A stretch of 64,000 nucleotides of DNA from the NCBI RefSeq assembly GCF_023336935.1, contig NZ_JAMBLR010000003.1, positions 124,001-188,000 of the forward strand, in the 5' to 3' direction. The notes under the pieces were generated by a model. It searched no databases, was not told where the DNA came from, and was given only the letters and a program-made list of their open reading frames with translations. Shown in pieces: positions 7,192 through 15,209 of the stretch; the first letter of the stretch is position 1, and each line of letters opens with the position of its first letter. Source of the DNA: Phascolarctobacterium sp. ET69. GTDB lineage: Bacteria > Bacillota > Negativicutes > Acidaminococcales > Acidaminococcaceae. The position numbers and the translations under genes were made by a program.

Positions 7192-8973
7192 TTAACGCAC
7201 CTCCGTTTCCAGCGATTCGGAGAGCAAATCGGTAATTTTAACTTTAATCGTGCCCGCGTTTTCGGGAATATCGTAAATGCCTTTAACTAACTGGTTCTTT
7301 TCGGGAATATCTATTACGGCAGGTTGCATAACAACGCCGTCGTAGTTCCAGTCAATTATTACGGAGTCCGTCAGCTGTCGCCAATCTTCCACGTAATCCT
7401 TTTGCAGCGAAAGCTTCTGCATTAAGTTCATAGGGTAGAAAGAGCGTATTATAAGTTTACCGCCTTCGCGTACAATCTCCGCTTCGGCTTCGCGTTTTAG
7501 CTGTAAATCTGTTTTATCGCGCAGAATATCCATAATCTGCACATCTATTTTGTAGTCGGTAAGTTCCTGTTCCAACGCGCCTTTTAAATCCGGTTCGTGG
7601 CCCATGCAGACAATGGTAATTTTTTCTACCGCTTCGTTGGGGCTCTCCTGTTTACGTTTTTCGTAAGTTTTATAGGGCAGGTTCACGGTTAATTCTTTTA
7701 AATCGGCTTTGGTGGCAATGCGGTTAACCGGCATTATTTTTACCATACGCCCGTCAAGCTCGCCGTCCCAAACTTCGCCTTGCGGAAAGGGCTGTATCTC
7801 CAGTGCCTGTATTAAAAGGTCGCGCGCTTCCAGCGGATTGCGGAAGAAATCGTAGTTATTTACGTTGTAAACTTCAAAACCCGTATACTTAACAGGTTCA
7901 TTTTCAACAAGGTTATTTTGCGCTTTCTGCAAATCTTTAGCGACTGATAACAGACGTTTGGTAGTGGTTTGCACTGCGCCGAGGTTGATATCCGCACCGA
8001 TAAAACGGCGGCCAAGCTTCATAGCTACTGCCTGCGTAGTGCCGCTGCCCATAAAGCAGTCAAAAACTATGTCGCCGGGATTGGAAGATGCTTTAATAAT
8101 ACGTTCAAGCAATGCTTCTGGCTTTTGGGTAGGATAATTTTGGCGTTCATTAACACCAGATTGTAAACTATTAATATCAGTCCAATAATCTTCAGGAATT
8201 TTACCTTGATCAAGATAATATTTATAATATTTTGTTTCACCATTTGAATTTTTTGTGCCATAAACCAGTCTGTATTGTCTTCCGTTTTCGTCTGTTTCTA
8301 GTCTACCGCCAAAACTAGTTTTACCAGATTTCATTTCTATTTTTATATCTTCGGAATTAAATATATTTGAATCTTTAACTTTGGAGTAACTGTATATTAC
8401 ATCATGTTTTCTTCCGAACATTTTTTTAGATTTGGCGCCTTGCGAATAGCACCATATAATCTCATTAATAAAATTTGTAGTACTAAAAATTTCTTCTAAT
8501 AGCATACGTAAATAATGGCTTCTGTGCCAATCGCAATGCAAGTATATGCTGCCAGTATCGGAAAGCAATTCTTTCATTAAAATTAATCGCTCATACATAA
8601 ATTGTAAATATCCATCATTAGTCCAAATATCACCATATTGTTTTTCTTCAAAAGATGATGAATCGTTTTGTATAGTTTGGTTTTTTAACTTTATTTTCTT
8701 TTTATAATCAGCTTTGCTGTCAAAGGGCGGGTCGATATAAATTAAATCAATCTTACCGCGATATTTTTTCAGCAGGTGGCTCATAACTTGAAGATTATCG
8801 CCCCAGTAAATTTTATTCAGCCAACCGTTTTGCGTTTCGCCGTAAGTTTCACGCAGCTGCGCCGGGTAATACTGCGTGCTGCGGTAAGGGCGCTTACCAG
8901 TCCAGCGTAGTTCCGGGTAACCTTTAATAGTTGGCAGTTCTGCAAATTCAAAAATGGTTTGTTCGTTCTCCAT
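7192..8973 (-). CDS. mod: Type III DNA methyltransferase, Mod subunit
   Basis: I place the start at the ATG ending at 8973, because GGAGGA lies 8 bases upstream; a longer reading to 9045 has no ribosome site. The 593-residue protein shows the beta-class order: DPPF at residues 81-84 first, then the SAM-binding FMGSGTT near 307-313. This is an N6-adenine methyltransferase that supplies sequence recognition to Res. The region between, about residues 90-275, holds the target-recognition domain and is markedly more AT-rich than the flanks, a sign of recombination. It sits 40 bases after the helicase-nuclease gene and abuts res. Confidence 0.93.
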   Translation of the reverse strand: MENEQTIFEFAELPTIKGYPELRWTGKRPYRSTQYYPAQLRETYGETQNGWLNKIYWGDNLQVMSHLLKKYRGKIDLIYIDPPFDSKADYKKKIKLKNQTIQNDSSSFEEKQYGDIWTNDGYLQFMYERLILMKELLSDTGSIYLHCDWHRSHYLRMLLEEIFSTTNFINEIIWCYSQGAKSKKMFGRKHDVIYSYSKVKDSNIFNSEDIKIEMKSGKTSFGGRLETDENGRQYRLVYGTKNSNGETKYYKYYLDQGKIPEDYWTDINSLQSGVNERQNYPTQKPEALLERIIKASSNPGDIVFDCFMGSGTTQAVAMKLGRRFIGADINLGAVQTTTKRLLSVAKDLQKAQNNLVENEPVKYTGFEVYNVNNYDFFRNPLEARDLLIQALEIQPFPQGEVWDGELDGRMVKIMPVNRIATKADLKELTVNLPYKTYEKRKQESPNEAVEKITIVCMGHEPDLKGALEQELTDYKIDVQIMDILRDKTDLQLKREAEAEIVREGGKLIIRSFYPMNLMQKLSLQKDYVEDWRQLTDSVIIDWNYDGVVMQPAVIDIPEKNQLVKGIYDIPENAGTIKVKITDLLSESLETEVR

Positions 8974-9013
8974 AGTTATAATTCCTCCTGCATTTAATGC
9001 TGTGATTGATGCT

Positions 9014-11881
9014 TTATTTGTTGCCGCAGTAAAAACGGAAGTCACAGTTGCGGCAGATATTAGCGTCGTTTGTACATTTATTAAACTTTTTGTTTATAAT
9101 TTTATGTACAGTATCGTCAAAAGCCGCTATGGTGCCTTCAACAGCCGTTTTGGTATAGGGAAACGTAACGGTTGGCACACCATCTTCTTCACCGGTGTAG
9201 TAAAGGTGCATTTTGCTTACCTTTTTACCAGTACGTTCTTCAACTAAATAGGCGTAAACATGCAGTTGGCGGCGGTATTTTTCTAACAGTTCGCGGGATT
9301 TTTCCATATCCGGCTTGCGTTCCGATTTAAAATCGACAATTTCAACCGTATTGTTCTCGCCTTTAATAAGGTCTATCTTGCCTTCGATGATGTAATCAGG
9401 CTTTACCAAACTTACATCTACTTCGGCCTGTTGTATGGCCTGCCAGTTGCTATTCTGCCGCTCTGCATAGCGTAAAACCTGTTTAAGGGCAGTATTTTTC
9501 TGCGCTTTTGCAAGATAGGAATGTTCAGTTTTTGCAAGCGCCGTGTAATTGCTGTTGAACCATTCGATAATATTTTGTGGAGTTATACTGTTTTCTTCGT
9601 GTCTGAGTGCAGCTTTGTGTATATCTTCAATAGTTTGGTGCACAAGCGTGCCGAACAGCATTGCGCCGGTACGCACTGGCATAAATTCAAGTTCTTTATA
9701 AAATTTGTACTGCCGGGAGCAGGTTTCATAAACTGTAATATGAGAGGTAAAAGAAAAGGTCTTTTTAATATTGACGTCTTTCACTTCTTTAAAATTAAAT
9801 TCGGATATATTTAAACAGCCTTTATTTATAGATGGCAGTTCGTTATAAACTTCCCTAAAGTATTTGCTTGGCGTACGGTTATTTTCGTTGCAGGTTAAAA
9901 TAAGCAAATCCTGCGCACGGGAAAAGGCTGTGTAATATAAGCGCCAAAAATCAAAAAACTTCATCAGTTTGTGCGGCTCAAAAGCCGGGCGTTTAAAATA
10001 TTTTGTTTCTATTTTAGAAATCAAATCATTATTACGGATGCGCGGATAGTTTTGCAGGGAATCTACAATAACTATTGGAAACTCCATGCCTTTGGATTGA
10101 TGAATAGTTAAAAACGAAACACAGCCGCTGGGAGCGTATTCAGAATCGTCCTCATATTCGGCAATGCCGCCGTCATAAAGCAGTTTAAGGTAAAGGTTAA
10201 AAAACAGTTCTGTGTTCTTGTTAAGGTACTTGGAAGTTAAAACATCAATGTTATGCAGATATTCAAATTTGCCGGTAATCTGCGTAAGCATAGCAAGATT
10301 ACGGGCAGGACGGATATCAATAATGCCGGAGTCCATATCGGAATCGAGAAATTGCGCGAACGGTTTATACGCAAATAACTGATAGAGTAAACCGGAGTAA
10401 GCATAATCGGTAGTGCCCTGTAAATTAAAATGTGTTTTGCCGCGGTTTTGAATAAATTTTAATAAATCTTTATTGTCTGGCTTGGTTGCAGTTTCGTTTG
10501 CCAAAATAATACAGCTGCGGAAGTAATCTATGTGGTGCGGTTTTAAAAATTTATAAGCACCGCTTTCAAAACCTTTTACATATTGCGGAAACATAAGCAT
10601 TAAACAGCCAATGGCAAGGCGTATTTCAAAGCGTTTGAAATACATATCCGAACGCGGAGAATATACGTTGATGTGGTTCTTTTCCAAAAAGTTTGCAAGT
10701 GCTGTAACGCGCTCGTGCTTTACGGAATTAAATAAAAAAGCAATCTGGTTATAATCCGTAAGTTTGCCGCTTTCTTTTAAATCAGTAATAAAGCGCAAAA
10801 TGTTTTCGTGCCATTCGTCAGTATCGTCAAGCGCGGTAAGTTTAACAACTGCCGGGCTTTGCAAACTGCTTTTGGAGTGCGGCTCTATCTGCTTAAAATA
10901 GCGGAACTTGTCCCAGTCGAAAGAAAACGACTTTCCTTCCGTGGTAATCATCCATTTGTTGTAAAAATCTACAATATCGCTGTTGGAGCGGTAATTGGTA
11001 ACAAGCTTAATAACCTGGCATTTGCCGGGCGTAAATTTTTGCGGAAATTCCAGAATGTTGCGGATGGTTGCGCCGCGGAAACGGTACAGACCCTGGTCAT
11101 CATCACCGACAACGCAGATGTTTTGCTTGCTGCCTGCCAGTAAAAAAACAAACTGTTCCTGTATATAGTTGGTATCCTGATATTCGTCAATCATCAGGTG
11201 CGTTATTTGCGCTTGTAGTTTTTCAATAACGGCAGGGTTATTGGTTAAAAGATGATATGTTTCTACTTGAATTGAAGAAAAATCCATCAAATTATTTTCT
11301 TCAAGTATTTCTTTGTAGGTTTTTAAAATTATTCCCAGCGTTTTTATGTCTGGGTTGTTGTCTGCTATCAGTGTTTCTGCGGCAACAAGTTCTTCGGAAA
11401 GGTTATTTACATAATTACAAATACGTTCTGACTGATTCCAGCTGCCATTTATATCTATTACATTTTCAAAACCCGGTATATTATGGAACTTATTGATATT
11501 TTGAAAGACCATGTACTTTTGGTCAAAATCATCAAGCAGCCGGTAATTTTTATGCAGGCGCGTGTATTCCATATTTTCTTTTAACAGGCGCAGGCAGATA
11601 GAATGAAACGTACCGATATACATTTCGTTGATATTTGCCGGTATATTTTTAGCCGCAAGTTCGTTGGTGATTCTGGTGATAAGTTCTTTAGCGGCTTTTT
11701 CGGTGAAAGTGGCAATAAAAATACTTTCGGGCGCAACATTACATTCAGTGATGAGATAAATAGCTCGCTGGACGAGTGTATAAGTTTTGCCTGTTCCAGG
11801 GCCAGCGGTGATTAAAACAGGACCGTCGGCGGTACTTATTGCAAGTTTTTGGTTTTCGTTTGCATTTCCAAAATTAAACAT
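9014..11881 (-). CDS. UvrD-like helicase fused to a PD-(D/E)XK nuclease with Fe-S cysteines
   Basis: The chosen ATG (11881) has AGGTG 7 bases upstream; a TTG at 11899 is possible but less likely. The 955 residues begin with a superfamily 1 helicase: Walker A AGPGTGKT (26-33), motif II MIDEYQDTN, motif III VVGDDDQGLYRFRGA, motif V TIHQSKGMEF and motif VI YTAFSRAQD. The last quarter is a RecB/AddB/Cas4-like nuclease with GKID (Asp837), VDFK (Asp850, Lys852) and QLHVYAYL. One cysteine in ETCSRQYKF and the C-terminal cysteines at about 936, 943, 946 and 952 could hold a 4Fe-4S staple as in AddB and Cas4. It is the first gene of the restriction operon, so a role in anti-phage DNA degradation or in processing Res-cut ends is likely, but unproven. 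Confidence 0.88.
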   Translation of the reverse strand: MFNFGNANENQKLAISTADGPVLITAGPGTGKTYTLVQRAIYLITECNVAPESIFIATFTEKAAKELITRITNELAAKNIPANINEMYIGTFHSICLRLLKENMEYTRLHKNYRLLDDFDQKYMVFQNINKFHNIPGFENVIDINGSWNQSERICNYVNNLSEELVAAETLIADNNPDIKTLGIILKTYKEILEENNLMDFSSIQVETYHLLTNNPAVIEKLQAQITHLMIDEYQDTNYIQEQFVFLLAGSKQNICVVGDDDQGLYRFRGATIRNILEFPQKFTPGKCQVIKLVTNYRSNSDIVDFYNKWMITTEGKSFSFDWDKFRYFKQIEPHSKSSLQSPAVVKLTALDDTDEWHENILRFITDLKESGKLTDYNQIAFLFNSVKHERVTALANFLEKNHINVYSPRSDMYFKRFEIRLAIGCLMLMFPQYVKGFESGAYKFLKPHHIDYFRSCIILANETATKPDNKDLLKFIQNRGKTHFNLQGTTDYAYSGLLYQLFAYKPFAQFLDSDMDSGIIDIRPARNLAMLTQITGKFEYLHNIDVLTSKYLNKNTELFFNLYLKLLYDGGIAEYEDDSEYAPSGCVSFLTIHQSKGMEFPIVIVDSLQNYPRIRNNDLISKIETKYFKRPAFEPHKLMKFFDFWRLYYTAFSRAQDLLILTCNENNRTPSKYFREVYNELPSINKGCLNISEFNFKEVKDVNIKKTFSFTSHITVYETCSRQYKFYKELEFMPVRTGAMLFGTLVHQTIEDIHKAALRHEENSITPQNIIEWFNSNYTALAKTEHSYLAKAQKNTALKQVLRYAERQNSNWQAIQQAEVDVSLVKPDYIIEGKIDLIKGENNTVEIVDFKSERKPDMEKSRELLEKYRRQLHVYAYLVEERTGKKVSKMHLYYTGEEDGVPTVTFPYTKTAVEGTIAAFDDTVHKIINKKFNKCTNDANICRNCDFRFYCGNK

Positions 11882-11917
11882 AAAAAAACACCTGACCAAA
11901 AAGTGTACTTTATTGTA

Positions 11918-11946
11918 ATTATATCAATTTAAAATGAACATCACAA
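11918..11946 (-). promoter_or_regulatory. Promoter of the helicase-mod-res operon
   Basis: On the minus strand, TTGTGA (11946-11941) and a consensus TATAAT (11923-11918) are spaced by 17 bases. Transcription would begin near 11911 and leave about 30 bases of leader before the ATG. The leader contains AATAAAGTACAC, a motif that recurs in the palindrome upstream. Confidence 0.7.
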
Positions 11947-11990
11947 TATCTTTGATTTGCTGATTTTTCCTCACGTAATCTTCTGTAACA

Positions 11991-12079
11991 GACACCTAAA
12001 GTTTTCTTATAATAAAGTACACATTCCTGCAAAAAAACACTTCTGCAAGAATGTTGTACTTTTTGTTGTTTTAGGCGTC
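11991..12079. repeat. Imperfect palindrome of about 90 bases in the intergenic gap
   Basis: The gap between helicase and mazF (11882-12221) holds a long imperfect palindrome. Outer arms are GACACCTAAA (11991-12000) and TTTAGGCGTC (12070-12079); inner arms are AAAGTACACATTCCTGCA (12014-12031) and TGCAAGAATGTTGTACTTT (12044-12062). The AAAGTACA core also appears once more, inverted, in the leader of the defence operon. It could be a miniature inverted-repeat element, an operator cluster or a structured RNA. I see no coding frame in it. The rest of the gap holds the defence promoter and the mazF terminator. Confidence 0.55.
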
Positions 12080-12142
12080 ATTCCGGCAATTTTAAACTAA
12101 GGCTGATTACCATATGATATTTGCTGAAAGCAAAATAAAAAA

Positions 12143-12160
12143 CTCCCGCCAAAGCGGGAG
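12143..12160 (-). terminator. Terminator of the mazF operon
   Basis: Arms CTCCCGC (12143-12149) and GCGGGAG (12154-12160) enclose a CAAA loop. On the minus strand the stem is followed by TTTTTTATTTT, a strong intrinsic terminator. Confidence 0.85.
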
Positions 12161-12221
12161 CCTGTTACTGTATTTATAATGCTGTGGAAACGTTTTAACA
12201 AGGATATTTAGTTAAATATTT

Positions 12222-12569
12222 TTATTCAAGGTCTAACTGAAATTTAATTGCTTCCTGAATTTGAGTAATGTATTCAATATCTGTAATTGTGCCAACATAA
12301 TTTATAAGGCGCTGCTTGTCAACAGCGCGTATTTGGTGTGCTAAAATGATAGAATCTTTCGGTAATTTAGAAATGCTTTGCGGCAGAAAAACTTCATTAG
12401 GATATATGGTAGTGTATGAAGCTTTCATACTGGTGATTGGCAAAACAGTAACCTGATTGAGATGATTAGTGCAGTTTGCTGATACAACAATGCACGGACG
12501 TGTACCGGCTTGTTCGGAACCGAGTACTGGGTTAAAGTTAATAAAATAAATCTGCCATTGCTTCACCAT
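12222..12569 (-). CDS. MazF/PemK-family endoribonuclease toxin
   Basis: The 115-residue protein has the PemK/MazF fold signatures: a start of the type IYFINFNPVLGSEQAGTRPCIVVS, the VTVLPITS strand, and LAHQIRAVDKQRL with the conserved arginine. MazF toxins cut mRNA at short motifs until the antitoxin binds them. Its ATG overlaps the antitoxin stop by 7 bases, giving tight coupling. It lies just upstream of the defence operon on the same strand but has its own terminator. Confidence 0.9.
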   Translation of the reverse strand: MVKQWQIYFINFNPVLGSEQAGTRPCIVVSANCTNHLNQVTVLPITSMKASYTTIYPNEVFLPQSISKLPKDSIILAHQIRAVDKQRLINYVGTITDIEYITQIQEAIKFQLDLE

Positions 12570-12832
12570 TCGTCAGTTCCTCCGGGGTAGTCTGTTGCGG
12601 CAAAGTCTTTGCATACTTCTTCGCATCTTTCAATGTAGCCCGGGTCATTGGCGGCTTGCTTCATTAAGTTTTCTTTACGCAGTTTTTCAAAAGCTATAAT
12701 TTTTTCAGAGATAGCTTCACAGCAAAAGCTGCGCATACTGCCAATGCTTTTGTCATCTGCAAGTTTTTTCAACTGATTATATAATGAAGGAGTTAATTCT
12801 ATATTGATAGTCTTTTTTACTGCAACGGTCAT
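12563..12832 (-). CDS. Antitoxin partner of the MazF-like toxin
   Basis: I start this at the ATG ending at 12832 because GGAG lies 8 bases upstream; a TTG at 12850 would put the ribosome site inside the gene. The 89 residues open with KKTINIELTPSLYNQLKKLA, which resembles a ribbon-helix-helix DNA-binding segment, followed by a charged helix and an acidic tail (DYPGGTDEW) of the kind that wraps around MazF. Ribbon-helix-helix antitoxins usually repress their own operon. Its identity rests mainly on position before mazF and on the N-terminal pattern. Confidence 0.75.
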   Translation of the reverse strand: MTVAVKKTINIELTPSLYNQLKKLADDKSIGSMRSFCCEAISEKIIAFEKLRKENLMKQAANDPGYIERCEEVCKDFAATDYPGGTDEW

Positions 12833-13007
12833 TTTTTTATCTCCTTTCAATTTTATGTTTAAATTATACCATACAAAAAATGACAGGTAAATACAACGTA
12901 TAGGTGAATGCAGAAAATCAAGGGTGTGTATATTTCAGGATTGTCCTTATAATAAATACAATTATCTGCAAACTGACTGAAAATTTTAAAATTTTGGTTA
13001 AGGAAGT

Positions 13008-13036
13008 TTGTTTTTTATGCGGATAAATGGTAAAAT
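13008..13036 (+). promoter_or_regulatory. Promoter of the TrpXYZ-like transporter operon
   Basis: TTGTTT (13008-13013) and TAAAAT (13031-13036) are 17 bases apart, followed by about 60 bases of leader. I looked for a T-box or other riboswitch in the gap 12833-13100 and saw none. Confidence 0.5.
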
Positions 13037-13100
13037 AGATGATAAAATAGTAGTATTGTTGTTTTGAGGGGACATTTTGAAGAATGGAAGGATGGATATT

Positions 13101-14099
13101 ATGAAAAAAAGAGGACTTAAAAAATTTGCTGCAGGCGTAACTTTGCTTTTGGCATTGGGGCTTCTGGCGGGTTGCGGCGGCGAAAAAAAGGAAGCAGGAA
13201 GTAAAGCGCAGTTAAACGTAGGTATTGTACAACTGGTAGAACACAGTGCGCTTGATGCCGCCAATAAAGGCTTTGTAGACGGCCTGGCGGAAAAAGGCTT
13301 CAAAGAAAACGAGAATGTTGCTATCGACAGGCAGAACGCGCAGGCAGACCAGAGCAATTTGCAGAACATTGCTCACCGCTTTGTCAACAACAAAGTTGAT
13401 TTAATCTGCGCCATTGCAACTCCTGCCGCGCAGGTTATGGCCAACGCCACGAAGGATATACCCATTGTGGCAACCGCCGTTACGGATTACGAGGCGGCCA
13501 AGCTTGTAGCGTCGAACGAAAAACCGGGCGGTAATGTTACCGGCACCAGCGATATGAACCCGATTAAAGAACAGGTTGATTTGCTTTTGAAAATTGTGCC
13601 GGATGCCAAAACTATCGGCACCGTTTACTGCTCCAGCGAAGTAAATTCTCAAATTCAGATTGAAATTATGAAAAAAGCGGCTGCTGAACGGGGCGTCAAT
13701 GTCATGGAAGCAACGGTTTCCACGGTAAACGATATTCAGCAGGCAGCACAGAGCCTTGTAGGGAAGGTTGACGTGGTTTATGTGCCCACTGATAATGTAA
13801 TTGCATCTTCCATGCCTACTTTGGTTTCCGTTACAGATAACGCAGGGCTTGCGGTTATCTGCGGCGAAGAAGCCCTTGTAAAGGGCGGCGGTCTTGCAAC
13901 GCTTGGTATTGATTACTACCAGCTCGGTAAGGAAACCGGCGAGATGGCGGCTAAAATTTTAAAAGGTGAAGCCAAACCGGCAGATATGGCAATACAGACT
14001 CAGAAGCAGTTTAAAACCGTTGTTAACGAAGCAGGAGCAAAGCGCCTGGGCATTACTATCCCGCAGGATGTGCTGCAAAACGCGGAAATTGTAAAATAA
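13101..14099 (+). CDS. ABC transporter substrate-binding lipoprotein (TrpX-like), copy 1
   Basis: The ATG at 13101 is preceded by GGAAGGATGG; upstream TTG and ATG codons in frame have weaker sites. The 332-residue protein has a lipobox GLLAGC near residue 23, so it should be lipid-anchored on the outside of the inner membrane. The body fits the ABC_sub_bind family (PF04392): QLVEHSALDAANKGF, NAQADQSNLQNIAHRF, and NVTGTSDMNPIKEQ. In streptococci this family supplies aromatic amino acids (TrpXYZ). It is followed 49 bases later by a close paralogue and then by permease and ATPase genes. Confidence 0.87.
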   Translation: MKKRGLKKFAAGVTLLLALGLLAGCGGEKKEAGSKAQLNVGIVQLVEHSALDAANKGFVDGLAEKGFKENENVAIDRQNAQADQSNLQNIAHRFVNNKVDLICAIATPAAQVMANATKDIPIVATAVTDYEAAKLVASNEKPGGNVTGTSDMNPIKEQVDLLLKIVPDAKTIGTVYCSSEVNSQIQIEIMKKAAAERGVNVMEATVSTVNDIQQAAQSLVGKVDVVYVPTDNVIASSMPTLVSVTDNAGLAVICGEEALVKGGGLATLGIDYYQLGKETGEMAAKILKGEAKPADMAIQTQKQFKTVVNEAGAKRLGITIPQDVLQNAEIVK

Positions 14100-14148
14100 C
14101 GCGTTGAATGCAGAAAAAAGTTTACCTTAGGGAAGGAATGAGTTATCC

Positions 14149-15144
14149 ATGAAATTATCTAAAAAAGCGCGCGTTTTGGCTGCGGCTTTGGCTTTAACAC
14201 TTGCCGCCGGTATTATGGGCGGCTGCGGCGGCGATAAAAAAGAGGAAGCTGCTGCTAAAAAAACAGTTAATGTTGGTATTGTACAACTGGTAGAACATGC
14301 ATCGCTTGATGCTGCAAATAAAGGTTTTGTAGACGGGCTTGCCGCCAACGGCTTCAAAGAAGGCGAAAACGTTGTTTTCGACCGCCAGAATGCACAGGCA
14401 GACCAGAGCAACTTACAGAACATTGCCCACCGCTTTGTAAGCAACAAGGTTGATTTAATCTGCGCCATTGCTACGCCCGCGGCACAAACCGCTGCCAACG
14501 CAACAAAAGATATTCCTGTTGTATCTACTGCCGTAACCGATTATGAAGCGGCAAAACTCGTTGCTTCCAATGAAAAACCGGGCGGCAACGTTACCGGCAC
14601 CAGCGATATGAACCCGATTAAAGAACAGCTTGACCTTTTGCTGAAACTTGTGCCGGATGCCAAAGTTGTAGGTACAATTTATTCTTCGAGCGAAGTTAAT
14701 TCGCAGATGCAGGTAGAGCTTTTAAAGAAATATGCTGCTGAAAGAGGCGTGGAGGTTAAGGAAGCAACCGTTTCCAGTGTTAACGATATTCAGCAGGCGG
14801 CACACAGCCTGATTGGCGAAATTGACTGCCTGTACCTGCCTACCGATAATGTTATGGCATCGGCAGTGCCTACGCTGATTAGCGTAACCGAGCCTGCCAA
14901 ACTGGTTATGACCTGCGGCTGGCCCGATACTGAAGGCAGCGTTGCCGTAATAGGCATTAACTATTATGAGCTTGGCAAACAAACCGGCGAAATGGCAGCC
15001 AAAATTTTAAAGGGCGAAGCCAAACCAGCTGAAATGCCTATTGAAACCCAGAAGAAATTTAAGGTTATCGTTAATAAAAAGGTTGCGGAACGCCTTGGCG
15101 TAACTGTTCCTGAAGAAATTTTAAAAGCTGCTGAGGCAGAATAA
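14149..15144 (+). CDS. ABC transporter substrate-binding lipoprotein (TrpX-like), copy 2
   Basis: The 331-residue protein is a tandem paralogue of the preceding gene; long stretches such as NVTGTSDMNPIKEQ and QADQSNLQNIAHRF are identical. It has its own signal peptide and lipobox (GIMGGC). Differences cluster in the second lobe, for example MTCGWPDTEGSVAVIGINYYELG against VICGEEALVKGGGLATLGIDYYQLG, which lies near the expected ligand cleft. The two copies may therefore bind different ligands and share the permease. A strong hairpin separates it from the permease gene. Confidence 0.87.
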   Translation: MKLSKKARVLAAALALTLAAGIMGGCGGDKKEEAAAKKTVNVGIVQLVEHASLDAANKGFVDGLAANGFKEGENVVFDRQNAQADQSNLQNIAHRFVSNKVDLICAIATPAAQTAANATKDIPVVSTAVTDYEAAKLVASNEKPGGNVTGTSDMNPIKEQLDLLLKLVPDAKVVGTIYSSSEVNSQMQVELLKKYAAERGVEVKEATVSSVNDIQQAAHSLIGEIDCLYLPTDNVMASAVPTLISVTEPAKLVMTCGWPDTEGSVAVIGINYYELGKQTGEMAAKILKGEAKPAEMPIETQKKFKVIVNKKVAERLGVTVPEEILKAAEAE

Positions 15145-15155
15145 AAAGAGGCACT

Positions 15156-15185
15156 GCGGGTTTCCCGCCCGGGAAACCCGCTTTT
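15156..15185 (+). terminator. Strong intra-operon hairpin between binding protein and permease
   Basis: Perfect 11-base arms GCGGGTTTCCC (15156-15166) and GGGAAACCCGC (15171-15181) are followed by TTTT. It lies inside the operon, so partial termination or protection of the upstream mRNA end would give more binding protein than permease, a common arrangement for ABC importers. Confidence 0.7.
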
Positions 15186-15209
15186 ACTGCCTGCTTTGGA
15201 GGAGATTAG

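Noticed and set aside
8974-9045. N-terminal extension of mod
   Set aside because: It overlaps the end of the helicase gene and lacks a ribosome site, whereas ATG 8973 has GGAGGA 8 bases upstream.
3407-12832. Integrated prophage or insertion sequence around the defence island
   Set aside because: No integrase, transposase, phage structural gene or convincing attachment repeat is visible at the borders.
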